DNA of 23,305 nucleotides from Smittium mucronatum (GCA_001953115.1 LSSL01002419.1:1-23305), one strand, 5' to 3'; positions 10,614 to 22,044 are shown, numbered from the stretch's first letter. The notes: generated by a model not told the origin, from the letters alone. Translations and numbers: made by a program.

Positions 10614-10889
10614 TCTATAAAAGGATATATCGGTAGAATAAAAAAATGGGGGACTATTCAAAAGTAAACACATAATAATACGCAAGATTTCCTGAAAAAA
10701 AGAATTTTTAAATCATATTGATCTGAAAATCGTAACTTTATATTAATAAAAAGCAAAATTATTTTATCTTTTTCCTGATATATTATTAATCATTGGGCTT
10801 AATAGGGATATATCCGTTCTTAAAATTTTCTTTGAAATCATAAATTGACATAAAATATTGAATTTCTTAATTTCCCTAAAGCTCTATAA

Positions 10890-11391
10890 TAGTGATCTCC
10901 ATTCATTCACTGGAATTTCGTGTTCCATGAAATTCCATAATGCCGCTTTTAACTTTAAATTTCACAAAATTCATATCTTTGAGAAGAAAAATTGAAAGTT
11001 TATCGTTTTTCCATTTATCTCCCAGTCGTAGATAACCTGCAAAACCCCATTATTTTGACTAGTTTCATGAAATTTTTCAGACAGATTAAGTAAAAACGAC
11101 TTCATTTCAATTTCAATAAGGGTTTCCCTCAAAAATTATTGTCATTATATGACCTTTTTTCCGCGTCAAATATATCACCGACTTCCCAAGAGTGTTTCAA
11201 TTTATATCCTTCAAATCAACTAATATTACTTGCATATTTGTTTTAAGATGATTTAACTGATTAAAAAATGCTTTATATAATATAAGGTAATTATCTAGGG
11301 TAATTTCTCCAATAATTTTCCAGAGAGAATAAGAAACTACACATCTTACCTCTGGGTGTATTGAGCTAAGCTTGCGAGAGCTCAAACACAA
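10890..11391 (-). pseudogene. Possible decayed coding relic of unknown origin
   Basis: On the minus strand, successive frames read like protein rather than random AT-rich DNA. One frame is open at 11391-11197 (64 codons, no ATG start; includes NYLILYKAFFNQLNHLK). A second frame, about 11131-10965, includes VIYDWEINGKTINFQFFF. The third, about 10970-10900, overlaps the second and includes MNFVKFKVKSGIMEFHGTR. No frame has a proper start, and frames change between blocks. I recognise no family. It could be an element relic, exons of an unrecognised gene or chance. Confidence 0.2.
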
Positions 11392-11899
11392 GCTAAAATA
11401 ACTGTATTGGTGAGTATACAGGAGCTACCAGAGATATAGTATTGTACTTTCGTTGGCAATTATCGGAAAAACAACAGTGCAGATGTCCTATATTGAATAA
11501 TATCTCTTCGGCTTGATATTAACATAATACTATATATCAATAAATATTGATATTATTGATTTAGAGCTAAATATAATGTGCCTAACGAATCATAATTCGT
11601 ATTTTTTTATATTATTTACCAAAATTGAAAAATAATTGAATATATCACTTTTTTTTTCCACTCGATATGAAAAAGAAGAAATTTCTAAGAGCATTGAAGG
11701 TAGATTATATATTCAATATAAAAATTTATTTATTAAAGACTTTCTTGGTTTAGAGTTATGAGAGTTTCGGCATTTTTTGGGGGGGTTTTTTGTAAATTTT
11801 TAATACCGTAGTAAATAAATTATCGATGAAGAAGCATAATTCATCGGAGAATCCGTACAATTTCATATTTTATTCCTATATTTCGTATTTTAAATATAG

Positions 11900-14800
11900 G
11901 ATATTATATTTTAAAGGACACCTTTTTTTAAATAATACCTGATATTAAATTATTAATTTTTTTTACAGGACTAAATCCACTAAAAAAAGATATAAAGAGA
12001 TATTGAAATAAAAATTTTAATTTTTCTTATTTGAAAGGGGTTTATTGTGAATTACCGTAAAATAAATAATTTTTTGCTGATTTTTTTTTTACTCGTTTAA
12101 TATAATTTAAAATTTTTGTTCCATATATTTGTAAAGTTTTATATTATTTCAACAGCTTTATATAACATGATAGGATCTGTTTTATTTTAATGAAATAAAA
12201 TCACTCATTTTTTTTCTTAAAATGACAATTCTGGTTATTTGGAATTAATTATATTATTATTAATGTAATAATTTCGGATATTTTTAATATTTTAAAAAAG
12301 GATGTCGCTGTAAACCCTAGGTTTAAATTTCCTCCTTTTTATAAAAAAATCTGCACTATTATTAAAATTATGACCATCAAAAAGAAAATTCTATAAAGAT
12401 TTTGGAGATTTTATATTTTGAATATTTCTTTAATAAATACTAATATTGCAATATTAAAAGTTTTTTTATTGTTGGGTCTTTTTACTATTTTTATTTTTTT
12501 GATACTTTTAAAAAAAAAAAATTATTATTTTTTTAAATTTTTTTCTCCGAATTATCGAAAGAATATGAAAATTTCAACATCCCCACATAACTCATTTAAT
12601 AAAATAAGGAAACCAATTTTCTTGTATTAATTTACGATAATCAATATTAATAATAAAACCATTCTGAAATTTTTATGACACATAAAAATTAAATAATGAG
12701 GTGGGTAAATACAGAAATCCAGTTTTTAAGTTCTATCTTGCATTAATTTTTATTAAATAAAAAATATTTTTATAATTTTTTCTGTAACAGAATTGTTATG
12801 AAATTCTCTATCCATTAGTATATCTACCCATATATATTTTAAACTTAATTTATACCCTGTTTTATTTTGATTTTAATTATAATATTAATATTAATAATTA
12901 GTAAAATTATTCACCAAAATTTTGAGACAAATTAATAATTTTAGTGATGCTTATATATTTTTCTACCTATTTTTTTGTTTTTTTGTTTTTTTCTTTTGAT
13001 TAACGTATTTAGTAGTTTTATTTTCTAAAAAAAATTATTTTTATCTTTGAATAATTTGCTAAATCCATTTTTCTAAAAAAAAATGCATATAATTTTAAAA
13101 ATATTTTCTCAAAAAACTTTCTCCCTATGCCAAAGAAATTATTTGTTTTATTTATCATAAAAAATATTGAATTTTTATTATTAAAAACCAATTATTCTGT
13201 TTTTTATATTTTCACTTACCAAGATATTTTTCCAAAATAATTATTTTGTAATTATTTTATGAAGGTTTTTATTATAATTAAAATTTAGTGGATTTTATAT
13301 TTTTTTTTTTGAAATAACTCTTGGTGATTTTTAGTTTTTTAAATAACTTTTTTTTACGTGAATAGCTTAATTATATAATAAAAACTTTTTAGTAAGTCGT
13401 TATATAGAATTTAATTTTTGTAAAAAAACATCTGGAACATTTATATTACTTATTTATCAAATTGGCTATTTAAAATATCTTCATCAGTACATATTTTCAT
13501 ACTAATATAAGCTCAACGCTTTTTTGTGTCACATAAGTATTGAAAATCCTCTTAAAGTACAGTAATATTTCTTTTTTTAATGAAAATCAGGAATAAATAG
13601 TTATTTGGATCAAAAAAAAAGTTATATTCTATATTTTAGATACAATTTATGAATAATAAAAAAATATATTTGCTATAGATTCTTTTTGATATATATAATT
13701 TTAATAATAATAATTATAATAATTAAACTATTTTTATATATAAAGAATATTTTTTTGATTTTTGAAGCTTATAATCACATATAAGCATAGAAAAATACAA
13801 TACTAGTATATATTTTTTATTACTGTTAGTATTATCTTAAATCTTGTCCAATTTTCATATTTTATATCTATCGTAGTTTTTACTTATTTTTTATAATTTT
13901 AAATCCCCGAAAATTTTACATATCGATATTTTTACAATAAAAAATAATCAAAACGTATACTACGCTAAATAATCTGAGAAAAGATAAAATAACAACGTTA
14001 CATGGTTATATTTCAGCTTTAATCGATTTTATACAAGGAATTTCTGAAATATTCCCATTAAAAATTCTATTATCATAAAAAAAGTATGTTTAATTTACAA
14101 TAACATATTTAAAAAACTCAGAAATTAATTAAACTCTTCAAATTTGAAAAAAAATCCAAAAAATTTTGCAAGCTTTTTTTACACTTTGAAAATTCTTATT
14201 TTAAAATAAAATCAAGTTATTGTGGGGGAAAATTTTAAGTATGAGGTTTATTATTTTTTTTAGCTCGTACTCTTTATTTAAAAAAATAATATAGCTTAAT
14301 CAAATTTTTAAATTAATATAGTCAATTGGTATGCAAAAAATTGGATTATACAATTACTTAGTTTATTGGAACTAACTTTATTAATTTATTAGGTGAATCT
14401 AAATATTGAATATATTTGATTTCAATAATTACATATTTATCTAATTTATGATCTATTTCAAAAAAAAAAAAATCATATTTTTTGAAATACTAAAGAAATC
14501 AAAATCAATTCTACATTATTTTTTTAAATTCTCCTTCTATAAATTGATTTTCAAAAAAATCCTATGGTTTATGTTATATTTGAAATTGATCGTGAAAAAT
14601 ACATTGCGTAGTATTATAAAAATGTTATATTTTATTTTTATTATCAAAACATTTTTTTAAAAAACTAAATTTTAAATTATTTTTTAGGTAAATTATTTGT
14701 TATACAAACTATGCAAGCTCTTTTTTAATACTATTCTTCTATATCTCAGTATATTTATAAAATAATTAAAACAGGCCACTGATTATATGGTTTACATAAT

Positions 14801-15250
14801 TTTGATTTCGCAAGTACCAGAGAAAAAATAGCTGCATCTTCTTTATAAAAATTAACTCTATAAAATTAAAAATAATTTTATAAAAGGTTATAAAAACATT
14901 TTTATTGCAATTTAAAATCTCCAAGAGTTTTATAATTAATTAGTACTTCTACCTTTTTTTTTATTTCATCTATATACTCAATTATTCTCATTTTCAAATA
15001 AAAGAAAGAATTATTACTCAATTAGCCTTTTAATTTTTTTTATAAAGTGAATAAAATAAAATAATTTTAATATAATGATACAAAACTTTCTATCCTCATA
15101 ATGAAAATATTAATAAGATAAAGATTTTCATTTTACTTTTATTTTTATTTTATTTAAACCAAAGAATTTTTTTATAAGGTTTTTATTTAAAATATTTAAA
15201 ATAGTAAAAAGCTATAAAAAAATGAATTTAAAGGGGAAAAAATGACACTA
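11900..15250. other. Extremely AT-rich stretch without genes or recognisable elements
   Basis: Sample lines contain 3, 10 and 13 G+C per 60 bases (lines starting 13681, 14101, 13081), against 15-18 per 60 in sampled flanks (18601, 4621). There are many A and T runs and AAT/TAA-rich tracts (for example 13708-13730). Open frames here (12418-12630, 14448-14660, both plus) have no ATG or are pure A/T-run translations, and I do not consider them genes. No element shared with the rest of the window could be followed into this stretch. Confidence 0.6.
12970..12992. repeat. (TTTTTTTG)n simple repeat, three units
   Basis: Three runs of seven T are separated by single G residues at regular 8-base spacing. 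It is a short microsatellite in the extreme AT-rich stretch and has no evident function. Confidence 0.5.
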
Positions 15251-15424
15251 ATTTTACATTTGCTCCCCATTTTATTCTAACGGATTCTTGGCCATTACTG
15301 TTTTTTTCAAGGGAATTTAAATTCAAGTTAAAGCCCGTATAAAAATGATCAGGTAACCTAGATTCAGGTATGAAATTGTCCTTATAAAAATTAAAAAATT
15401 ATGATAAGAATTTTCATTCTGTGC

Positions 15425-15768
15425 AGAAACAAAGTATATTTATATAGGCTATTTTTTAAACACAAGCCATTTTATCAGCCCACAAGCAGGTCTAATTACT
15501 TTCAAGAGATAATACTCATTCCCAAGCCGATTTAATTAAAACATGCGGCTTTCATTGTTTTACATTTTATTCCCAAGAGACTTTTCTAACTAAATCCAAG
15601 AAATATTTTTCCAGTGATTATTTTATAATATTTTACTGGATTATTATTAAATGGAACCATTGCATTCCTAAATACGCTAATGGTTTTACATAATCTTGGT
15701 TTTTATGTTCACATATTAATTGTATAAGATATTTTCTATCAATTTTTTAACGCTAGCAAATGAATTAA
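15425..15768 (-). repeat. Dispersed repeat X, copy 1 (relic of an unidentified transposon)
   Basis: Read on the minus strand, this segment matches 18455-18805 (plus strand) over about 330 bp with few gaps. Near-identical blocks include GATTATGTAAAACCATTA, GTATTTAGGAATG and TTTTAATTAAATCGGCTT. Translating both copies gives shared peptides: ICxxKNxDYVKPLxYLGM; then, in the next frame, VPFN-N--VK--KII-GK--LGF; and later P-CGLIKWL-FK. In the CGLIKWL block most differences are at third codon positions, so this is a protein-coding relic. Stops and frame changes show that it is dead. The order C...P...(E)(M/I)VPF weakly recalls the region around the first catalytic Asp of PiggyBac-type transposases, but that match is not strong enough for a firm name. 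Confidence 0.7.
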
Positions 15769-15772
15769 GGAA

Positions 15773-15784
15773 GGGGGGGGGGGG
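15773..15784 (+). repeat. Run of 12 G
   Basis: Twelve consecutive G in AT-rich DNA, just outside the end of repeat X copy 1. In the LINE-like copies G runs encode a Gly stretch near the end of the ORF, and this could be a remnant of such an end in plus orientation, but no other LINE homology could be followed around it. Confidence 0.4.
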
Positions 15785-17218
15785 TAAAATTAAATTTGGC
15801 CTAATACACGAAGTAATTTTTTCTAAATTAAAAATTAAAAACACACATTTTTGGATCTGAATATTTGGCTGGTAAATATAGTAAAAAAAAAAAATTTATA
15901 GTGACCCGCCAGTTATTTTTTAAAATGAAAATGGAATTTGGAATCAGAATGAATAAATCTAATGGAATAATTTCATTATCTTAAATAAAATTCATTATAA
16001 CGCGCTATTAGGATTACTAGCTTTAGTGAAAGATATCAGTTAAATTTCGGAACCATGATGGATATTTTTTGATTTCGATGTCTTCAAAGGTAAATACATT
16101 ATTGATTTGAAATTATATATCATTTCGGTAAATTTCGGAGGCTTTTTTTATAAAAATTTAAAGATATTCTATGTATTTTACTGGGATGAAGTAGGATCTA
16201 CACCTGAAACTCTTTTACTAACAGTGTAAAAAAAATTACTCATTTTTGGGACTATAACACTATATTTCTAAATATAATCACTCAAAACACCACGGTTAAT
16301 AAAAAGAGGTAAATATGTGTATTCCATATATCTAAGAAGCTCTTTTAATTCCCTATGATACTTTCCCTTTTTCTTTTATATCTTAGATCAAACTTTAATA
16401 CGATTTATCACCTGTAAAATCCGCTCTGATATATATAAGATTTTTAAAAATTAATTTCTGAAAACAGTTTTTCACTTGATATATTTATGTAAGATAAATT
16501 TAATCAACTTATTTTTTATTTTAAATACTCACCATCATCAAAACTTCTATGCAGAGCTTGAAATCCTTATATCTTTTTAGCTCTTGTTTAATAATTCCAA
16601 ACTGAGATATAGTTTATTTTAATAATTACTAAACCTGAAAATACTGTATAACCAAATAAAAATATCAATCCCTATTTAGTATAGTACTTTTTATGTGTTT
16701 TTTGGTCCTCCTTATTTCCTCCCTCCATCAATTAGTGTTATAGTTAAAAGCTCCAATCTGTTTATCTCTATAAGAAAGAAGTAAATGTGTATGCATTTTT
16801 TTTCTTCAGATAATTGTAGCAAGATCAGTAAAAATCCTTGTATTTCGATTCATTTGGCTCTGCAAAGATGAATGAAAGTTCTTTAATGAATTTTATCATA
16901 GATTCAAAATTATTATGTGTTTTTTTCGAATAAATTCTTCATGGATTCTATATTCATTGTTTTATTTAAGCCCTCGAGTACTAAATATAAATATTTTCCG
17001 AATGAAAAACTAAAATAGAAAAAACCAAAAATTTTGGATTTATTTTTTGCAAATTTCATTTTAGTTTATCTTGCAAAACTTGGGAATGTAAATATCTGCG
17101 GACTTGATTAAAAAAATTTTTTGAAAGATAAACAAAATCTATCAAGCTTATTCTATTCTAGTCGGTATATTTATCTTTGATGGGGTTTTTAGATCTTTCT
17201 AACGCATTATTGGTAATT
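15785..17218. other. Noncoding AT-rich DNA
   Basis: I found no gene, RNA gene or repeat shared with the rest of the window. Open frames are short and A/T-biased. The stretch lies between repeat X copy 1 and the MULE relic. Confidence 0.5.
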
Positions 17219-17229
17219 GGGGGGGGGGG
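17219..17229 (+). repeat. Run of 11 G
   Basis: Eleven consecutive G next to the 3' end of the MULE relic. The plus-strand reading before it (ALLVIGGGG) resembles the LL-xx-GGGG context of the LINE copies, but neighbouring sequence does not align clearly, so its origin is open. Confidence 0.35.
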
Positions 17230-17289
17230 TGTTTCAAAACTTTCATTTCAATTGGAATATTTCTTTAATTATAGATTATTTGTTTTATT

Positions 17290-18215
17290 TATTGTTTCTT
17301 GATCCCTATTATTTGGGGCCATTTGGAAAGAAACAGATTCTTTGATAATTTGAATAAAATTTGATTAGTAATAAGCTTTAATGTGTTAATATCATTGTTT
17401 AGATCATTTTTTTAGAGATTATCTCCTTTATTTATTATAACAGATATCTTTTTTGAAGCATGGTACCGACAATTTCTTCTGCTCATAGAGTTTTCAAAAA
17501 ATTAATCTGCCTTAGAAATAGCTTCAACAAAATCTTATATTAGAGTTTTAGAGCCACAACTATGTCATATTTTTTAAATTTATCATTTAATGTATTAAAC
17601 ATCCATAAATGCGATTTAAAATCATCATTTCTCATTACGCCAATCGCTATAGGTATGAATTTTTTTATCCATATCTATAAAACAAGCAAAAACAAAAGGA
17701 TTCACTCCTTGAATAAATTTAAAAGTAGAGTCGATATATAAATTAACATACTTAGAAAATAAGTTCAATTCTAATTTTGAAGTCATAATATACCCGAAAA
17801 AGTATATTTTGAAGAGTAATCTGCTATTTGCGGCTCTTGTGGACTTAATTTTTCGGTGAATATTTTGCAAAGTATTTCGAAAATTTTAGTTGAGATTAAA
17901 TTCCCTTTATTCTTTTTTATTCATTAGTTGCTGATTTTTGAATATATTTTTTTAATTCTAATTTTCGATCCACTAGAAACGATTGTTTTTTTTGATTATT
18001 TTTGGTTTATTCAATAAATCATAAATTTTAATCATTTCATTCTTTTCAAATGCAGAGCTTTCATAATTACAATTATCTAGATGTTTTTTCGACGAATACA
18101 TCTAAAGTTTGATTAAATTAACTATTGCCACCTTTAAGTCCCCTTTACAACTTATATTGCTAAAAAATTTGAGCTTATATACGCTATACTAATTTACATC
18201 TTGTAATTTGGTGTA
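17290..18215 (-). pseudogene. Decayed MULE-type transposase with FLYWCH-like zinc finger
   Basis: MULE transposases are DDE enzymes of Mutator-like DNA transposons. Read on the minus strand from 18215: YTKLQDVN, a stop, then YKLKFF and SCKGDLKV, a stop, then KKHLDNCNYESSAFEKNEM. This order matches a FLYWCH finger (aromatic, Cys-Lys-Gly, downstream His) and its following helix. The transposase core begins near 17870. NLYIDSTFKF carries the first catalytic Asp at 17730-17732, then NPFVFACFIDMDKKI. A frameshift near 17656 leads to IPIAIGVMRNDDFKSHLWMF. After another frame change come DFVEAISKAD (17534-17505; the D is the expected second catalytic position) and CRYHASKKI (from 17471), the usual Cys-Arg-(F/Y)-His block. 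Several stops and at least two frameshifts make it a fossil. The third acidic residue and the terminal inverted repeats were not found. Confidence 0.8.
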
Positions 18216-18454
18216 AGATACCCTCAATCTTCCGAAATTTTGATTTTATTCAGAGTTATCAACCTTATTCCAGTTTTTAAATGTAAGGCTCATAACTTTA
18301 GTAAATAAAATAGAAACGGCTATATTAAAATTAAGAGTTAATGAATTATAAATATTTATATTAAGATAGGGCTTTAATATTATAAAATTATTATTGTTTT
18401 AAATTTAAACAAAACCATAGTATTAAAAATTCATTTAATTGGAAAATAATTTTT

Positions 18455-18805
18455 ATTTTTTAAGAAAGCATATATAAAACATTCAAAAATCTGAAAGAAA
18501 TTTTATTCAATTAATATGTGGACTTAAAAACTAAGATTATGTAAAACCATTAACGTATTTAGGAATGAAATAGTTCCATTTAATAAGAATACAGTAAAAC
18601 ATTTTAAAATAATCATTGGGAAGATGTGTCTTGGATTTATATAGGAAATATCTTGGAAATAATGTGTAAAATAATCAAAGACGCTTGTTTTAATTAAATC
18701 GGCTTATTAATGAGTAAAATCTGTTGAAAATAACTATACCTTCTTGTGGTCTAATAAAATGGCTACTATTTAAGCTTTAGCCTTCTTATATTCAACGTCT
18801 CCAAA
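18455..18805 (+). repeat. Dispersed repeat X, copy 2
   Basis: This is the partner of 15425-15768 in opposite orientation. It has the same peptides: ERNFIQLICGLKN, DYVKPLTYLGM, then EIVPFNKNTVKHFKIIIGK in the next frame, and further on IPSCGLIKWLLFK. It carries its own stops and frame changes, and a 3-bp (one-codon) indel relative to copy 1 in the first block. The insertions are independent, or a large inverted duplication; flanking DNA does not match, which favours two insertions of the same element. Confidence 0.7.
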
Positions 18806-19039
18806 ACTTTTTATTAATGTTTTGTTTTAAAATAATATAAAAAAACCAATTAAAACTAAAAATAATATAGCCATGACTAAAAAAAATAACTTAGTTAAAA
18901 AATCTCAGACCAAATAACTAACTTTCGGTCTACAAACTATGTACCTAATAGAAATTATTTCTAGTTAACACCACAAATTATTTTTAATAAAATATCGCTA
19001 TCTGTGAGTTTTTGATATTAGAAAGCTTATTTATCTAGT

Positions 19040-20645
19040 ATGGTTGGATCCTTACGCGGTGAACAGACAAAGATCTCAATTCTATTATTTTTTCCACAGT
19101 TTGCATTTGATAAAAATGTGTTCGAATAGTTTCAGGAATATTCATTCTGTGTAATTGAAAATATTAATAAGTTTTTTCACCTATAAATTTCAAGTTTGAT
19201 GGTAGCTGGGTGGTTTTTAAGACCCTTCTTAGCCCTTTTTTTCTATTTCATAAAGCCCTAGATTTACTTTGAGTCTAAATGAGTGGATATTGACCCAAAT
19301 TCATCTCCCTCTTATTTTTTCTAAATACAGATTATTGGATAATTTTCTATAGGTTATTTTTATTTTTTTTCTTGTCAAATATAACGATGGTCATTTTGAA
19401 TTTTAAATTCCCAACCCATTATCTTTTTTTTTCATCTTGACAAATTATATTTATATTATATTTTCAGATATTCAATTTCATGTATCAATAATATTTTTGA
19501 ATAAACAATAATTATTTGTGCCTATTATTATGCTTGTGTTTTTGTATATATATATTATATAAAGTTCGGAACACATATTTTCGAATATCTTTTTTTTTAG
19601 GGGTTTAAGTAGTGTGTCTAAAAAGATATAGTCATGCCTAAATTCCTTCAATGCTACTTTGGTTTTGTTAAGAAATAGTGAGGCGTTCAAATGATTCGAT
19701 GGTGAATAATTAAAATAATTGTTAATTTAGAGCAGGAAAAATTGATTCAGTATCTACAAACTCTGGTGTACACCTAATCGAAAATTTAACGCTCTATCAG
19801 TGAAGATATTATTCAGTGTTTAGCATAATTTTGTAATAAATTATTGAAAGAAATATCGATTTCTTAAAAATACTAAGTTTTATTAATAATAAAATAATTA
19901 GAGTGTAAAGTGGATCATAAAAACTTCAACTAATTCTTTCTTGTTCAATTATGCTGAGCTTGTTTCAACAATTCATGAATCCTTAGCCAACTAGATTGAT
20001 TGGGTTAATTTCAGATGATGTATATCGATTAGTAGATATTAATTCAACTTTATTTATTTATTTAGAGTGTATAATGCTAGAGAAATTTATTAGCTAAGAG
20101 GAAATAAACTTTCCTTTCCTGTTATTTTTTTTTACCACAATCTCTTCGCATAGTTTTTACTTATTTTAAATTCCAATATAACTTCTTGACTCAACCGCTT
20201 TCCCTGGTTAAGCAAGCACTCGCACCTTGGTGACATACCGTCATAATTTAAGGGGAAAATAAATATTTTCTATTTTGGATTGAATTTTTTTTTTGCATCA
20301 TCACAAACCTCTCGTTTTAACAGCATCCGATTTTAATATCAAACAAATTAATAAGATCAATTTCGAGGCCATTATTTAATCCGGATCACATATTCAAACT
20401 TATTCTAGTGCATAAAGCATTTATTAAATCTATTTTTACATTTTTCATGGCTCCTAAAAGTTCGACTTATTAGTAATTGTAAAGAGTAAATACGTGTATT
20501 TATCTTTATCCGGGTATTTTTGATTTTTAGTACCAATATATCTGTCATAAACCGACGAAATCAATTATGTCAAGCTTAATTGTATTTTCAGAAAATTACC
20601 AACTGCTTGGGCAACCATTGATTTTTTTATGACTATTTGAGCTTT
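19040..20645 (-). mobile_element. Long decayed LINE-like reverse transcriptase (copy D)
   Basis: Read downward on the minus strand, relics appear in the order of a non-LTR reverse transcriptase. At about 20640-20465 comes a fingers-like stretch (KKSMVAQAVGNF ... LISSVYDRYI). At 20490-20390 comes LLFT, then KNVKIDLINAL, resembling the 'D-x-x-KAFD-xV' box. NQGKRLSQEVILEFKI (20209-20162) resembles RQG-x-PLSP-xLF. VYFLLANKFL (20109-20080) sits where FADD is expected, with the Asp pair lost. Finally KMTIVIFDKKKNKNN (19397-19353) and IPETIR (about 19142-19125) match TTITIFDRKNKNN and VPETVD of the copy at the right edge. DNA alignment of 19040-19400 with 22960-23305 is continuous by eye. There are many stops and frame changes. 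The last match is firm, while the catalytic-core matches are motif-level inference. The 3' tail was not found. Confidence 0.7.
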
Positions 20646-21639
20646 AAAAATAAACTAGTTGAATATTGAGGCTTCCTCTGAAAAAGGGAATAAAATGATT
20701 TTAGAGGTGATTTCAGCAAATGAAACACAGCTTAATATATTTTTAATGTCTAATTTGAATATTATAGGCAAGGATTTGTATCCTTTTTTATGCGCATACA
20801 GTTAAAAAATATTTTAGATGAATTATATTAAACTCTATTAGCTATTTTGCATTCTTTACTTGATTCTTATGTTGCAACCAATAGCTTTTTTTCTACCATT
20901 TATTATCATATTATTTACATAGTTTCTACTTTCCGTTGTTTTTCTTAAGTTACGCCATAGTCGACATAGCAAATCAAGGGAGGTTTTCATATCATTTTTA
21001 TTCATTGAGATTTTTCTAAGAGTGGAGTAGCTTAAGAAATTTATTTTATAAAAATTTCTATCACATTATTGCAGCTTGACTTTAATTCCACATTTTTTTA
21101 TCAATATGAGCCGGTTTCATGATTAATATTTTGAAAAATAACTCTGTAAGAGCTAGAATTAAAAAAATTTCAAAAAAATAAGATTTATTTTATCTCAAAA
21201 TCTTTATTGAACTGGCTATACAATAATAGTAACCATGAAATTTAGTTATTATCACGAATCCTATGGTCGCATTTACGATTACAAGTTTTAACTTCGCCAA
21301 GGTATATGACGTAATTTTGTCTTATGAAGATAATTTAAATTATTCGCTCAGATGGTTGCAATTCAAATTTTGATTTATTCTTACATTGAAAAAAATTAGA
21401 TATATAATATTTTTTTCAGAAAAATTGAAATTCAATTTTGTTATTTTATTTTATGTAGAACTAAAAAAAAACCTTTAGAGCACTGGCATCTGAGAAGATT
21501 TATGTGTGATGATGTGATAAAAATTGAAGAATATAAAAAATCTCAAGAAATATACATTAAATAACGTAAATACGTGTCATGAATGAATTTTTTTATGGAA
21601 AATTTTTTTAAAGTTATATATAAAAGTTATAAAAATAAT
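20646..21639. other. AT-rich noncoding DNA between LINE copies
   Basis: No gene or repeat is recognised. It might contain more of the 5' part of copy D, but no motif could be followed beyond about 20645. Confidence 0.4.
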
Positions 21640-21945
21640 TCGAAAAGGTGGGATTTTTTTTGAAAGTTTAATCGTTAAAGCTCCCTCTGCCACTAAAGCA
21701 GTTCCATATCTAATGTATATTTTTCCAAGAGAATTGTGGATAATTTAAACCCTGAAGCTTAATTGACGTAAATCAGATAAAAACAACAATTTGGCATTTT
21801 ACAGTGCAGACTTATGATATATATGCCATCTTGTAATCTAATAAAAACTTTTCAGTACAACCACAAACCGGGATTCGTTGTAAATGAGATTTTAATTTTA
21901 AATTTCAGTTCGGATCGTCACAGTTATGAATTATCGGATCTTCTT
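21640..21945 (-). mobile_element. 5'-truncated LINE-like copy A
   Basis: The DNA aligns by eye with the 3' third of the copy at 22665-23305. Shared blocks are the 3' tail (hairpin CTGCT/GGCAG on the minus strand, plus-strand 21687-21701), AATTTGGC-TTTT-CAG, TTATGAT, TCTTGTAA-CT and TTTTCAG, then GATTC-TTG-AAATGA and GGATCGTCAC-GTTATGAA. Homology stops near 21945, in the middle of the coding region, as expected for 5' truncation during target-primed reverse transcription. The G run that other copies carry (expected near 21857) has been lost. The open frame on the plus strand here is a shadow. Confidence 0.75.
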
Positions 21946-22044
21946 CTTTTATTTTTTAAAAAAGAAATTACGCATAATTTATTTTTAAAACTAATATAAT
22001 ATTATTATTTAAAAAAGGTTGAAATTTTCTAAAAAAAATTCATA

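Noticed and set aside
10482..10685. Minus-strand hydrophobic frame with an apparent membrane segment
   Set aside because: It overlaps the inverted repeat and an A/T run, begins at TTG and has no recognisable homology.
11779..11785. A 7-G run as another LINE marker
   Set aside because: It is short, and neighbouring sequence shows no similarity to the LINE 3' ends.
12418..12630. Plus-strand open frame with a hydrophobic start that reads like a small membrane protein
   Set aside because: It has no ATG at its start, the hydrophobicity comes from T-rich DNA, and no context or family supports it.
14448..14660. Plus-strand 70-codon open frame
   Set aside because: The translation is almost only Phe, Ile, Lys, Leu and Tyr from A/T runs in the most AT-rich stretch.
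11900..15250. Possible nuclear copy of mitochondrial DNA because of the very high A+T
   Set aside because: No mitochondrial protein, rRNA or tRNA signature was found in any frame I read.
19478..19690. Minus-strand 70-codon frame as a separate gene
   Set aside because: It begins at TTG and lies inside the decayed LINE copy D between the reverse transcriptase and knuckle regions; most likely a surviving piece of that element.
21814..21999. Plus-strand frames at 21814-21999, 22666-22920 and 22925-23197
   Set aside because: All three are antisense to the minus-strand LINE copies, whose reading frames match a known protein type.
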